This document shows positions 8,341-17,519 of a stretch of DNA of 53,731 nucleotides, one piece after another. The stretch comes from Gammaproteobacteria bacterium (GTDB lineage: Bacteria; Pseudomonadota; Gammaproteobacteria; GRL18). The notes under the pieces are model-generated. The model made no database searches and was not told the DNA's origin. It saw nothing but the letters and a program-made list of their open reading frames with translations. The position numbers and the translations under genes were made by a program. Position 1 is the stretch's first letter, and every line of letters begins with the position of its first letter. Location of the stretch: positions 1 to 53,731 of the forward strand of contig JALUZF010000233.1 in the NCBI GenBank assembly GCA_027012135.1, written 5' to 3'.

Positions 8341-8380
8341 AAAAAAGCCCTGATATTGCACAATACCAGGGCTTTTATTA
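8341..8380. terminator. Bidirectional terminator hairpin
   Basis: AAAAGCCCTG at 8343-8352 pairs with CAGGGCTTTT at 8367-8376, with A-run and T-run on the two sides. It can end transcription of the minus-strand Met-rich gene (stop at 8396) and anything read from the vapBC side. A smaller hairpin (TGTCTG / CAGACA, 8317-8336) precedes it. Confidence 0.75.
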
Positions 8381-8395
8381 CTTTAAAGATAATTG

Positions 8396-8830
8396 CTACT
8401 GCAGCTGATATTCATCCGCATTTTCATCCCATTTGAATACTGAATCAGGTTTGGCCAGAATTGCCTGGTTGACAACAACCTGTTCCATCATGGCTTCCAT
8501 CATAGATAAACGTTTATCAAATTTGGCCATTTGATCCATATGGTCATTGGACATCATGGATTTTTTATCACCTTTCATGGAATTCATCATGGCATGCATG
8601 GATTTCATATGAGCAGCCATCATGGCTTTGCGTTTGGCAGGATCTTTTTCCTGCATAATTTTATTCATATCGGCTTTCATGGCTTTCATACTGGATTGCA
8701 TATCACTGGACATGCCGCTCATGGCCATACCGCCTTTATCCATAGCGGAATGATTGTGGTCATTGCCTGCATAAACAAAGGTGGTAGAAGCCAGTAATAA
8801 TACGCTTGCGATAGTTGTTAGTTTTTTCAT
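8396..8830 (-). CDS. Met/His-rich exported protein, possible metal binder
   Basis: 144 residues from the ATG at 8830, which has GGAG 7 bases upstream inside the sequence of an alternative ATG at 8842. Residues 1-20 are a Sec signal peptide (cleavage near VYA/GND). The mature protein starts with NDHNHSAMD and is crowded with Met, His and Lys (AMSGM, KAMMAAHMKSMHAMM) in a helical context. Met/His clusters are typical of periplasmic copper-binding proteins, but there is no named family and no neighbouring copper gene. Function is therefore inference. It is transcribed alone and ends at a clear hairpin. Confidence 0.7.
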   Translation of the reverse strand: MKKLTTIASVLLLASTTFVYAGNDHNHSAMDKGGMAMSGMSSDMQSSMKAMKADMNKIMQEKDPAKRKAMMAAHMKSMHAMMNSMKGDKKSMMSNDHMDQMAKFDKRLSMMEAMMEQVVVNQAILAKPDSVFKWDENADEYQLQ

Positions 8831-9098
8831 TGTAAACTCCATATACTTTAATTTTAAGAAGGTTAGTCATTTTCATTAATGGCTAACTTGGTGAAAAGTA
8901 TAAAGCACATAACATTACGCCGGACTTACCTGAACATTAAACATAGTTTATGTTTTAAGCCATTATGTCCAGTTCGGACGAGTCAAAACTGCACTGATAT
9001 CTGGTATGATTTACCTCAAGGTTGCATAGATAAACGGAGTAATATGAAAATAGTAAGTTGCGTCACTTTATGACTTATTACCATGATAAACTGACACC

Positions 9099-10340
9099 AT
9101 GAAAATTTTACACACATCAGACTGGCATCTGGGGCGCTCCCTGTATGGCCGCAAACGTTATGAGGAGTTCAGGCATTTTCTGGACTGGCTGACTGATACC
9201 ATTGAGCAGGAGCAGGTGGATATTCTGCTGGTGGCCGGTGATATTTTTGATACCAGTATTCCACCCAATTATGCTCAGGAACTGTATTATCGTTTTCTGC
9301 ATAAGGTCTCTACCACCCATTGTCAGCATGTAGTTATTATTGCCGGTAATCATGACTCCCCATCCTTTTTAACTGCCCCGGCAGCATTGTTGCGGGTGTT
9401 GAATGTCTATGTAGTGGGTTCAGCAATGGAAGATCCCCGGGATGAAGTTATTGTGCTCAGGGACAAGGCTGATCAGCCGCTGGCGATTGTCTGTGCCGTG
9501 CCTTATTTAAGAGAAAAAGATATCCGCAGAGTTGAAAGCGGTGAAAGTGTGGAAGAAAAGGGTATCAAGCTGGTTGCAGGGCTTAAAGAGCATTATGCCC
9601 AGGTGTGTGATTATGCTCAACAGCAGCAACAGGAACTGCACAGCCAGGGTGCTGAGCCGTTACCGGTTATTGCTATGGGCCATCTGTTTGCCGCCGGGGG
9701 TAAAACCCTGTATGAGGACGGTGTAAGAGAACTTTATGTCGGTTCTCTGGCTTATATCGGTCAGGATATGTTTCCGGAAAGTATTGACTATCTGGCCCTG
9801 GGTCATCTGCATATTCCTCAATGTGTGGGCGATAATCATCACTTTCGCTACAGCGGCTCGCCTCTGCCTATGTCCTTTGGGGAAGCCGGACAGGACAAAC
9901 AGGTTATTATTGCTGATTTTGAAAAAGGTTTAGTTGATATTAGGGAAATGACTATTCCCCGTTTTCAGCAGTTAAAACAACTGAGCGGCAATCTGGATGA
10001 GATACAGTCTGAAATAGAAGCATTAAAACAACAGGCTGAATCAGTCTGGCTGGAAATTGTCTATACAGGCAGGGATGTGGTATCTGATTTATGGTCACAG
10101 GTTGAGGAAATGCTGGCAGACAGTAAGCTGGAAGTATTGCGAATAAAAAATGAGGCGGCGTATAAGGGAATTGTGGTTAGTGATGGTGAGGGTGAAACTC
10201 TGGACGATATGGATGAATATGATGTTTTTAAGTCCTGTCTGCAGGCCCATGATATTCCCGAAGAGAGCCGGGATGATCTGATACAGTCCTATAAGGAAAT
10301 TATTCACTCTCTGCACGAAGAAGATCCCAACGCCTTATGA
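9099..10340 (+). CDS. sbcD: Exonuclease SbcCD subunit D (Mre11-like nuclease)
   Basis: 413 residues, the usual length. The calcineurin-like phosphoesterase metal motifs are all visible in order: D8-x-H10 in TSDWHLG, GDIFD around residue 47-51, GNHD at 83-86, then GHLF and GHLHIP. With SbcC it forms an ATP-dependent double-strand nuclease that opens hairpins and cleaves protein-blocked DNA ends in the cytoplasm. Its TGA overlaps the sbcC ATG by 4 bases (10337-10340), indicating coupled translation. Confidence 0.97.
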   Translation: MKILHTSDWHLGRSLYGRKRYEEFRHFLDWLTDTIEQEQVDILLVAGDIFDTSIPPNYAQELYYRFLHKVSTTHCQHVVIIAGNHDSPSFLTAPAALLRVLNVYVVGSAMEDPRDEVIVLRDKADQPLAIVCAVPYLREKDIRRVESGESVEEKGIKLVAGLKEHYAQVCDYAQQQQQELHSQGAEPLPVIAMGHLFAAGGKTLYEDGVRELYVGSLAYIGQDMFPESIDYLALGHLHIPQCVGDNHHFRYSGSPLPMSFGEAGQDKQVIIADFEKGLVDIREMTIPRFQQLKQLSGNLDEIQSEIEALKQQAESVWLEIVYTGRDVVSDLWSQVEEMLADSKLEVLRIKNEAAYKGIVVSDGEGETLDDMDEYDVFKSCLQAHDIPEESRDDLIQSYKEIIHSLHEEDPNAL

Positions 10341-13300
10341 AAATCCTGCAGCTGCGCTTTAAAAACCTTAACTCACTGCAGGGTGAATGGCAGATTGATT
10401 TTACCGATCCTAATTACCTTGCTAATGGAATTTTTGCCCTGACCGGGCCCACTGGGGCGGGTAAATCCACAGTACTGGATGCTATCTGCCTGGCCCTGTA
10501 CGGAGCGACCCCAAGACTGGGTAAAATTACCAAAAATAATAATGATATTATGTCCCGGCAAACCGGGGAGTGTTTTGCCGAGGTCTGTTTTGAATCCTCT
10601 GAAGGACGTTTTATTTGCCACTGGAGTCAGCACAGAGCAAAAAAACAGCCTGAAGGGGCTTTGCAGGTTGCTAAACACGAGATTGCAGAAGCTGACCAGG
10701 ACGGCAGTATTATCGAAAACCAGATCAGGCGTGTTGCTGCGGTTATTGAAGAAAAAACCGGAATGGATTTTGAACGATTCACCCGTTCCATGCTGCTGGC
10801 ACAGGGCGGCTTTGATACCTTTCTTAAAGCTGATATTGAACAGAAATCCCGCATACTGGAGCAGATCACCGGCACTGAAATTTATAGCCGAATTTCTATA
10901 CAGACTCATGAGCGCATGAAAGAGGAGCGTGAACAGCTTAATATCCTCAGAGCAGAAATTGCCGGTATAGCGCTGTTAAGTGAAGAGCAGAAACAGGCCA
11001 TTGAACAGACCTTAACCACACAACTACAGCAGCAAAATACGCTGTCCGGCCAATTGACTCAAACCCAGAAAGCCATTGCCTGGCTGCAGCTGCTTGAGTC
11101 TATCAGCAGGGAAATCAGGGAGCTTGAAAAAGAGGCTGAACGATTACAGACAGAACGTGAAGCATTTGTTCCGCAACGCCAGAAACTGCAGCTGGCTGTT
11201 CAGGCCAGCCATCTGGACGGTCTTTATGCCGCAATAACCGCTTTGCGAAATCAGCAGCAGGATGATCAACAGCAATTAACAAATGAGCAGAAAAAGCTTC
11301 CTGAACTGGAGCAGAATCTGCATGACTATAAAAAAAGCTCACAAAAATCAGAACAGGCTCTGTCTGATGCCAGAACACAATTACAGTCGGCAGCTGAAAT
11401 ATTTAAAAAAGTCCGTTCTCTGGATCAGTTTATTGTAGAAAAACAATACTCTGTCAAAAAACTGAATAGTGAATACCGGCAGTATCAGCAGCAGATTGAA
11501 GCAGAGCAGGCAGCGATACTGTCCCTGGAAAAAGAATCTGAAACTTCAGCACAGCAGCGCCGGCAATGTGAAACTTATTTAAATGATCATGACAGAGATC
11601 AATGGTTGATCAGCGGCCTGGCCGGTATTAAAGCCCAGCTGGGCAGTCTTGCTGTTTTAGAAAACGAACAGCTTAATCTCAGTCTGCAGATTAAAGCAGA
11701 ACAAAAAGCTCAGCTAAAGTATCAGCAGGGGCTTCAGGAAAGACAAACGGCAACAGATGCTTATACACAGGCATTAAAAGTTATACAGAAACAAACAGAA
11801 CAAAAACAGCAGCAGTTAAATACCGTTTTGCAGGATCGGCTTCTTAGGGAATACCGGGCAGAAAAAGAAGCCCTGCTAAAAGAATTAAGTCTGCTAAAAA
11901 CCATTGCCAGCCTGGAGGCAGAACGGGAAAAACTGGAAGATAATAAGCCCTGTCCATTATGCGGCTCACTGGAACATCCCTATGCCATGGGTAATATCCC
12001 TGCAATGGATGAGACCCAGAAACAGCTGGCCGTACTGGATGATATTATTGCCCGTGCGGAACAGCTTGAACAGCAGCTAGGCGAGCTTGCCCGGGAAGAA
12101 AAAACTGCACAGCATAAATTATCAGAAGCAGAAAAACTGATGCTGGAGGCTGAACATAAACTGTCTGCCAGTAAAGAAAATCTGCAAAAGCTGGAACAAA
12201 GCCGGCAGCAGCAGGAAGATGAATTTAAGCGTTTAAAAACTGAATTACTGCAGCAGCTCCAGCCTCTTGGTATTGCTGAAGCGGATATTACTGATTTTGA
12301 GGCCTTATTAAAGGAGCTGCAGAATCGTCTGGAAACCTGGCAGCAGCAACAGCAAAGCCTTAATGAGTTTGACCAGAAACTGAGCGGATTTTCCGCCACT
12401 ATTAAATCTCATAAGAGTGTTATAACGACCCTGAATAAAACGGCTCTGACTGTTAAGCAGAGATTAAATAATGAAACTGTCAGGCTGGAACAGTTAAAAA
12501 CTGAAAGACAGGAACTGTTTGCTGATAAGGATGTTGATGCTGAAGAAAATCAGCTCAGAAAATCACTGGCAGAGGCAGAGCAGGCAGAAAAAGCGGCTCG
12601 GGATCAACTGACCCGGATTGAACAGGCGCTGAATACTTTGCAGACCCGTATTCAGTCATTAGAGCTGCGTATAAAGCGAACTGCCAGGGACTTAAATACC
12701 CGGGAAAGCCAATTTCAGCAGCAATTACCGGCACAGGGTTTTGCCACTGAAACTGAATTTGTCCAGGCCAGTTTAACTGTAGAGCAACGGGAAGAATTAC
12801 ATAAAACAGCTCAGGAGCTGGATAACCGTGCAATCAGTATCAATACTCGTTTGACTGACTATAAACAGAAGCTGCAAACTGAACAGAATAAAAAAATAAC
12901 ACAACAGTCCCTGGACACTCTTTTACCTGAACAGCAAAAACTGGAACAGCAGATTTCAGAGCTGCGAAATGAAGTAGCTGCTTTAAAACATCAACTGGAA
13001 CAGGAACAACGGGATAAGGAAAAAATCAGGCAGAAACAGGCGGCTATTGATAAACAGCAAAAAGATTATCATCGCTGGGAAAAATTACATGCCCTGATTG
13101 GTTCATCAGATGGAAAAAAATACCGTAATTTTGCCCAGGGACTGACCTTTGAGCTGATGGTTAGCCATGCGAATTTGCAATTAAAGAAAATGAGTGATCG
13201 CTATTTATTAGTCCGGGATAAAAACCAGCCGCTTGAACTCAATGTTATAGATATTTATCAGGCTGGAGAAATACGCTCGGTTAGAAATCTCTCTGGCGGT

Positions 13301-13588
13301 GAGAGTTTTATTGTCAGCCTGAGCCTGGCTCTTGGCCTGTCTAAAATGGCCAGCCGTAAGGTAAGAGTGGATTCCCTGTTCCTGGATGAAGGTTTTGGCA
13401 GTCTGGATGAAGAAGCGCTTGAAAATGCTCTGGAAGCCTTATCCGGCCTGCATCAGGATGGCAAACTTATCGGCATTATTTCCCATGTCTCCGCCCTGAA
13501 AGAACGCATCAGCACCCAGATTCAGGTTATACCTTTGCCCGGAGGCAAGAGTGTAATCAGCGGACCGGGCTGTTATAAAATCAGTTAG
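10337..13588 (+). CDS. sbcC: Exonuclease SbcCD subunit C (Rad50-like ATPase)
   Basis: 1083 residues. The Walker A motif GPTGAGKST is at residues 37-45. Two very long Gln/Glu/Lys-rich coiled-coil arms flank a zinc hook with CPLC (Cys539 and Cys542). The ABC signature NLSGGES and Walker B/D-loop FLDEGFGSLD lie near the C terminus. This is the SMC-like partner of SbcD that tethers DNA ends. The gene converges on smpB with only 9 bases between stop codons and no visible terminator. Confidence 0.97.
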   Translation: MKILQLRFKNLNSLQGEWQIDFTDPNYLANGIFALTGPTGAGKSTVLDAICLALYGATPRLGKITKNNNDIMSRQTGECFAEVCFESSEGRFICHWSQHRAKKQPEGALQVAKHEIAEADQDGSIIENQIRRVAAVIEEKTGMDFERFTRSMLLAQGGFDTFLKADIEQKSRILEQITGTEIYSRISIQTHERMKEEREQLNILRAEIAGIALLSEEQKQAIEQTLTTQLQQQNTLSGQLTQTQKAIAWLQLLESISREIRELEKEAERLQTEREAFVPQRQKLQLAVQASHLDGLYAAITALRNQQQDDQQQLTNEQKKLPELEQNLHDYKKSSQKSEQALSDARTQLQSAAEIFKKVRSLDQFIVEKQYSVKKLNSEYRQYQQQIEAEQAAILSLEKESETSAQQRRQCETYLNDHDRDQWLISGLAGIKAQLGSLAVLENEQLNLSLQIKAEQKAQLKYQQGLQERQTATDAYTQALKVIQKQTEQKQQQLNTVLQDRLLREYRAEKEALLKELSLLKTIASLEAEREKLEDNKPCPLCGSLEHPYAMGNIPAMDETQKQLAVLDDIIARAEQLEQQLGELAREEKTAQHKLSEAEKLMLEAEHKLSASKENLQKLEQSRQQQEDEFKRLKTELLQQLQPLGIAEADITDFEALLKELQNRLETWQQQQQSLNEFDQKLSGFSATIKSHKSVITTLNKTALTVKQRLNNETVRLEQLKTERQELFADKDVDAEENQLRKSLAEAEQAEKAARDQLTRIEQALNTLQTRIQSLELRIKRTARDLNTRESQFQQQLPAQGFATETEFVQASLTVEQREELHKTAQELDNRAISINTRLTDYKQKLQTEQNKKITQQSLDTLLPEQQKLEQQISELRNEVAALKHQLEQEQRDKEKIRQKQAAIDKQQKDYHRWEKLHALIGSSDGKKYRNFAQGLTFELMVSHANLQLKKMSDRYLLVRDKNQPLELNVIDIYQAGEIRSVRNLSGGESFIVSLSLALGLSKMASRKVRVDSLFLDEGFGSLDEEALENALEALSGLHQDGKLIGIISHVSALKERISTQIQVIPLPGGKSVISGPGCYKIS

Positions 13589-13597
13589 TTTAACGGC

Positions 13598-14071
13598 TTA
13601 TTTCATCCGGGCAATACGGGCTTTATCACGATTCCAGTCACGTTCTTTTTCTGTAGCACGTTTATCGTGCAGGTGTTTACCCCTGGCCAGGGCGATTTTG
13701 CATTTAACCCGGCTGCCTTTCCAGTACAGCGCCAGTGGTACAATAGTATAACCCTTACGCTCAACTGCACCGATCAGTCGTGCTAGTTCATAATCATGTA
13801 GTAATAATTTTCGGCTGCGCTGTTGATCAGGATGGACATGTGTGGAGGCAGAGAGTAAGGGCGAAATAACCACACCATAGAGAAATGCTTCGCCATTAAT
13901 CAGCTGAACATAACTCTCATTGAGTTGTGCTTTGCCGGCACGCAGACTTTTGACCTCCCAGCCTTCGAGCACCAGCCCGGCTTCGTACTCCGTTTCCAGA
14001 ATATAGTCATGACGCGCTCTGCGGTTTTGAGCAATAGTATTACCGGAAGGTTTCTTTTTCTTTTTTCCCAT
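13598..14071 (-). CDS. smpB: SsrA-binding protein SmpB
   Basis: 157 residues. It shows the conserved SmpB beta-barrel segments ([37 protein letters not shown]) and the basic C-terminal tail ([19 protein letters not shown]) that enters the ribosomal mRNA channel. It works with tmRNA to rescue stalled ribosomes; the ssrA gene is not in this window. It is divergent from the sodium symporter gene, 96 bases away. Confidence 0.97.
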   Translation of the reverse strand: MGKKKKKPSGNTIAQNRRARHDYILETEYEAGLVLEGWEVKSLRAGKAQLNESYVQLINGEAFLYGVVISPLLSASTHVHPDQQRSRKLLLHDYELARLIGAVERKGYTIVPLALYWKGSRVKCKIALARGKHLHDKRATEKERDWNRDKARIARMK

Positions 14072-14167
14072 GGCGCTAATTATACAAAAAAAAGACGATA
14101 AAGGTTACAATAGCGCAAATAAAAACAAAGATAGACACTTATTACAGATTTAAAGGGATTAGTTCTT

Positions 14168-15673
14168 ATGTCTGAAAATACGACATCGACTCAGCCGTCT
14201 GAAGGGGCTTCACAGGTACAGTCAGCAGAACAGCCCAGAGAGCAATGGTCTTCACGACTGGTGTTTATTCTGGCAGCAACCGGTTCAGCAGTCGGTCTGG
14301 GTAATATCTGGAAATTTCCCTATATTACCGGTGAAAATGGCGGGGGTGCTTTTGTACTGATTTACCTGCTGTGTATTGCGGCTATTGGTATTCCTATTAT
14401 GATGGCGGAAATTATGCTCGGCCGACGCGGTCGGCAGGATCCGGTGACTACCATGAAGCACCTGGCTCGGGAATCCGGCCATTCCCGTTCCTGGGGACTG
14501 TTAGGCTGGATGGGGGTCATTGCCGGTTTTCTGATCCTTTCCTATTACAGCGTTATTGCCGGCTGGGCTTTATCCTATGTACCGAGAATGGCCGCCGGGG
14601 TGTTTGACGGTCTGGATGCTGAAAATGTGGATGCTATTTTTGGCGGCCTGGTGGGCAATGCGGAGAGTCTGCTGGCCTGGCATACTATTTTTATGATTAT
14701 GACCATGGCTGTGGTAGCCCGGGGTGTGCGGGGCGGTCTGGAAAAAGCGGTGACTTATTTAATGCCGCTGCTGTTTGTGCTGTTAATTATACTGCTGCTT
14801 TATTCCATGGAAACCGGTTATTTCAGGCAGGGTTTAAGTTATCTGTTTACGCCTGATTTCAGTAAAATATCTACTAAAGGTGTTCTCAGTGCCATGGGAC
14901 ATGCTTTCTTTACCCTGAGCCTGGGTATGGGCGCTATTATGGTTTATGGTTCTTACCTGCCTAAAAATACCTCAATTGCTACAGCCTCTTTTTCCGTTGC
15001 CATTATGGATACGGTGGTGGCTTTAATGGCTGGCATGGTCATATTCCCTATTGTTTTTGCTAATTCTCTGGAACCATCAGCCGGGCCAGGCCTGATCTTT
15101 AAAACCCTGCCGCTGGCCTTTGGGCATATGGAATACGGAGATTTATTCGGTACGCTGTTTTTTGTGCTGCTGGTTTTTGCTGCCTGGACTTCCAGTATCT
15201 CCCTGATTGAACCGGCGGTTACCTGGGGTATGAAAACTTTTAAGGTTTCACGCATTAAAATGTCGGTGATTTCCGGCTTGCTGGTGTGGTTTACCGGTCT
15301 GTTTACTATTTTCTCATTTAACCTGGCCAGTGACTTTACTATTTCCACCTCGATTAATACCCAGTATGGTGAGTTTGTTATATTAAAAGAGGCCACAGCC
15401 TTTGATTTTCTGGATTATCTGACCTCCAATATCATGCTGCCCCTGGGCGGTCTAATGATAGCGATTTATGCCGGCTGGTTAATGAAAAAGGAATATTCAA
15501 AGCAGGAGCTTAATATCAGTCCTTTCTGGTATAGCGTCTGGTCGTTCCTGGTACGCTATGTGGCCCCCATAATGGTTATTATTGTGTTTATGAATGCCCT
15601 GGGTATTATTGCTTTTTTTGAAAGTATATTTGGTATTGATCTGGATGCTTTTTTCAGTTCTCTTTTTAATTAA
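14168..15673 (+). CDS. Sodium-dependent transporter, SNF family
   Basis: 501 residues. The start of the first membrane segment carries the neurotransmitter:sodium symporter signature (AATGSAVGLGNIWKFPYI), which contributes to the sodium and substrate sites. About 11-12 hydrophobic segments follow, ending near residue 490. A Gln/Ser-rich cytosolic N terminus of ~28 residues precedes. Bacterial members import amino acids with Na+; the substrate here cannot be read from sequence. It lies between smpB and ratA. Confidence 0.93.
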   Translation: MSENTTSTQPSEGASQVQSAEQPREQWSSRLVFILAATGSAVGLGNIWKFPYITGENGGGAFVLIYLLCIAAIGIPIMMAEIMLGRRGRQDPVTTMKHLARESGHSRSWGLLGWMGVIAGFLILSYYSVIAGWALSYVPRMAAGVFDGLDAENVDAIFGGLVGNAESLLAWHTIFMIMTMAVVARGVRGGLEKAVTYLMPLLFVLLIILLLYSMETGYFRQGLSYLFTPDFSKISTKGVLSAMGHAFFTLSLGMGAIMVYGSYLPKNTSIATASFSVAIMDTVVALMAGMVIFPIVFANSLEPSAGPGLIFKTLPLAFGHMEYGDLFGTLFFVLLVFAAWTSSISLIEPAVTWGMKTFKVSRIKMSVISGLLVWFTGLFTIFSFNLASDFTISTSINTQYGEFVILKEATAFDFLDYLTSNIMLPLGGLMIAIYAGWLMKKEYSKQELNISPFWYSVWSFLVRYVAPIMVIIVFMNALGIIAFFESIFGIDLDAFFSSLFN

Positions 15674-15719
15674 CGAGCTAATATTAAAGAGTTAATATTA
15701 ATGAATTACGGTAGTAATT

Positions 15720-16163
15720 GTGACCACCATAAATAAAAGTGCGCTTATTCCTTTTAGTGCAGAAAAAATGTATAACCTGGTCGTGGACGTGGATCTCTAC
15801 GAGGAGTTTTTGCCCTGGTGCGGCAGTTCCAGAGTGTTAAGTCAGACGGAAGATGAGGTAAAGGGACAGATAGAAATCAGCCATACCGGTATGCATAAAA
15901 CCTTTACCACTCTGAATCGAATGCAGAAAAATAAAATGATAGAAATGCGCCTGATTGAAGGTCCTTTTAAACATTTACAGGGCTTCTGGCGTTTTGATGC
16001 ACTGGATGAAAACGGCTGTAAAATCTCCCTGGATCTCGAATTTGAGTTTTCCAATAAACTCATGAGTATGGCTTTCGGCCCTGTGTTCAGTCAGATTGCC
16101 AATAGCATGGTCGATGCTTTCTGTAAACGAGCCTTTGATATCTATGGTCAGGGAGCCGGCTAA
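15720..16163 (+). CDS. ratA: RatA / Coq10-family START-domain protein
   Basis: 147 residues from a GTG start. The family pattern is clear: an N-terminal strand then [17 protein letters not shown], and a C-terminal helix ending in AFDIYG. This START-like fold is called RatA in E. coli and relates to ubiquinone-binding Coq10; whether it acts in quinone handling or on ribosomes is unsettled for the family. Its TAA shares one base with the rnfH ATG (16163), so the two form an operon. Confidence 0.92.
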   Translation: MTTINKSALIPFSAEKMYNLVVDVDLYEEFLPWCGSSRVLSQTEDEVKGQIEISHTGMHKTFTTLNRMQKNKMIEMRLIEGPFKHLQGFWRFDALDENGCKISLDLEFEFSNKLMSMAFGPVFSQIANSMVDAFCKRAFDIYGQGAG

Positions 16164-16504
16164 TGGAAAGTGAAATGGTGCTGAATAAGGCACCCAGGAC
16201 AATTATCGTTGAAGTAGCCTACGGCACCCCGGCCAAACAGATAATAGAAACCGTAGAACTGGATGAAGGCTCCACAGTGGAAGACGCCATAAAAGCCTCA
16301 GGCATCCTGCAGGAATTCCCGGAAATTGACCTGACCAAAAATAAAGTCGGCATTTTCAGCAAAATAACCACACTGGACAAGATTCTGGAACACAAAGACC
16401 GGGTAGAAATCTACCGAAAACTGATAGCCGATCCAAAAGAAGTCAGAAAAAAACGAGCCGCAGAAGGCAAGAAAATGAAGAAAGGAGGGGAAGAGCAGCG
16501 CTGA
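16163..16504 (+). CDS. rnfH: RnfH-family ubiquitin-like protein
   Basis: 113 residues. The ubiquitin-like core shows [11 protein letters not shown], a [10 protein letters not shown] helix and [15 protein letters not shown] near the end, which is the RnfH hallmark. A Lys/Glu-rich tail follows ([13 protein letters not shown]). The biochemical role is not established, but the ratA-rnfH pair is conserved in gammaproteobacteria. The gene ends in a GCGCTGAGAAAGAGCC motif that recurs after fur. Confidence 0.92.
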   Translation: MESEMVLNKAPRTIIVEVAYGTPAKQIIETVELDEGSTVEDAIKASGILQEFPEIDLTKNKVGIFSKITTLDKILEHKDRVEIYRKLIADPKEVRKKRAAEGKKMKKGGEEQR

Positions 16505-16513
16505 GAAAGAGCC
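16498..16513 (+). repeat. 16-base repeat copy 1, at rnfH stop
   Basis: GCGCTGAGAAAGAGCC spans the rnfH stop codon. It is identical to 17947-17962, just after the fur stop codon. Confidence 0.8.
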
Positions 16514-16595
16514 AGCAACTGGATTTATCTTCAAGTAAATACAAAATATTTTAATATTCTGTTTGCCTAAAGGATAAGAGGTTTTAAACTTTTTT

Positions 16596-16679
16596 CTGAA
16601 CGCTGAACGCTGAACGCTGAACGCTGATCGCTGAACGCTGAACGCTGAACGCTGAACGCTGAACGCTGAACGCTGAACG
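16596..16679 (+). repeat. Heptamer tandem array, 12 copies of CTGAACG
   Basis: Twelve contiguous 7-base units run through 84 bases. The fifth unit (16624-16630) is CTGATCG and the rest are identical by eye. The array starts 91 bases after the rnfH stop and ends 6 bases from the bamE stop, so it fills the convergent 3' junction. A 7-base unit makes copy-number slippage easy. Confidence 0.97.
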
Positions 16680-16685
16680 CTGCTC

Positions 16686-17270
16686 TTATTCCCCACTAGT
16701 CTGAGGAGAAGTCTCCAACGTCCCTGGTGCCACTTCCCCCTCACCCCTTGGATTCACCGGTACATCATTATCCTCAGGGATCCCCCTGTGTTCATCTGTC
16801 CAGGCAAAGAAATCAACAAAACGAGCCCAGTAGCCTTTTTCGCCCTGATCTTCTTCCTCGTAATCCTCTATTGGAACCACTACAATTTCAGTACTGCTAT
16901 GGACTTTTTCAGCTTTGTCTCCGGGGCGGAAGGTACCGATAATATTGACCAGACGTCCGTCTTCATTAAAATAAACGGAGGCCTGTTTAAATTCAATATC
17001 ACCATAGCCGGGTTTGAAACGGTAGATATAATCCCAGCGGTCATTGTGGAAGGGATCATCCAGCATCGGGGTGCCCATGACAAAACGTACCTGTTCCCTG
17101 TTCATTCCGGGACGCAGCTGGTTGATCTGATCCTGTTCAATTACATTACCCTGCGGTACATCCACCTTATGAACCCGTGGCAGCCCTATATCAGAAAGAT
17201 CAGGTACCCAGGAACAGGCAGACAGTATCAGAAAAAAGGGGATGAGACCGAGAATAATAATATTTCGCAT
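16686..17270 (-). CDS. bamE: Outer-membrane assembly lipoprotein BamE
   Basis: 194 residues. The lipoprotein signal peptide ends in the lipobox LSAC (Cys19). The BamE/SmpA domain follows (QLRPGMNREQVRFVMGTP, then WDYIYRFKPG, and the strand with FNEDGRLVNI). An acidic, Pro-rich C-terminal tail makes it longer than the ~113-residue E. coli protein. As part of the BAM complex it helps insert beta-barrel proteins. It is divergent from fur across 249 bases. Confidence 0.93.
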   Translation of the reverse strand: MRNIIILGLIPFFLILSACSWVPDLSDIGLPRVHKVDVPQGNVIEQDQINQLRPGMNREQVRFVMGTPMLDDPFHNDRWDYIYRFKPGYGDIEFKQASVYFNEDGRLVNIIGTFRPGDKAEKVHSSTEIVVVPIEDYEEEDQGEKGYWARFVDFFAWTDEHRGIPEDNDVPVNPRGEGEVAPGTLETSPQTSGE

Positions 17271-17357
17271 TGCTATAATGATTTCTTTAATAAATTATGT
17301 ATACTATCAACAGTTAACAGAGGCAGGTTCTCTGTTTAATTGCTGTTTTTCTATAAG

Positions 17358-17393
17358 TTTGATATTAGACTTTTGATATTAACTTTGATATTA
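17358..17393 (+). promoter_or_regulatory. Three direct repeats TTTGATATTA in bamE-fur intergenic region
   Basis: TTTGATATTA occurs at 17358-17367, 17372-17381 and 17384-17393. The copies lie in the 249-base divergent region, 126-162 bases before the fur start. Their A+T-rich GATATTA cores resemble Fur half-sites (GATAAT), which would fit fur autoregulation, but they do not match the 19-base Fur box. Operator function is inference. Confidence 0.45.
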
Positions 17394-17519
17394 AGAGTGC
17401 GATAATACAATATTCTTATACTAAAAGCATCAGTAGATACGTGTTTTAGACTTTCATTGCCTGCCTGTAAACGTATTTAAACGCAGCCTGTATATGTATC
17501 AGATTAAGGATCCTGTTTC

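Noticed and set aside
1-8400. Prophage or transposon origin of the accessory region
   Set aside because: I found no integrase, transposase, terminal repeats or phage structural gene in it.
8879-9073. 64-residue plus-strand frame before sbcD
   Set aside because: It has no ribosome site and an unnatural composition, and it lies in the promoter region of sbcD and the Met-rich gene.
16596-16679. CRISPR-like array
   Set aside because: The units are contiguous 7-mers with no spacers, so it is a simple tandem repeat.
16298-16744. Minus-strand frame running through the CTGAACG array and rnfH
   Set aside because: A 7-base repeat without stops in any minus-strand frame creates the open frame artificially. 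It overlaps rnfH and bamE, which are clearly real.
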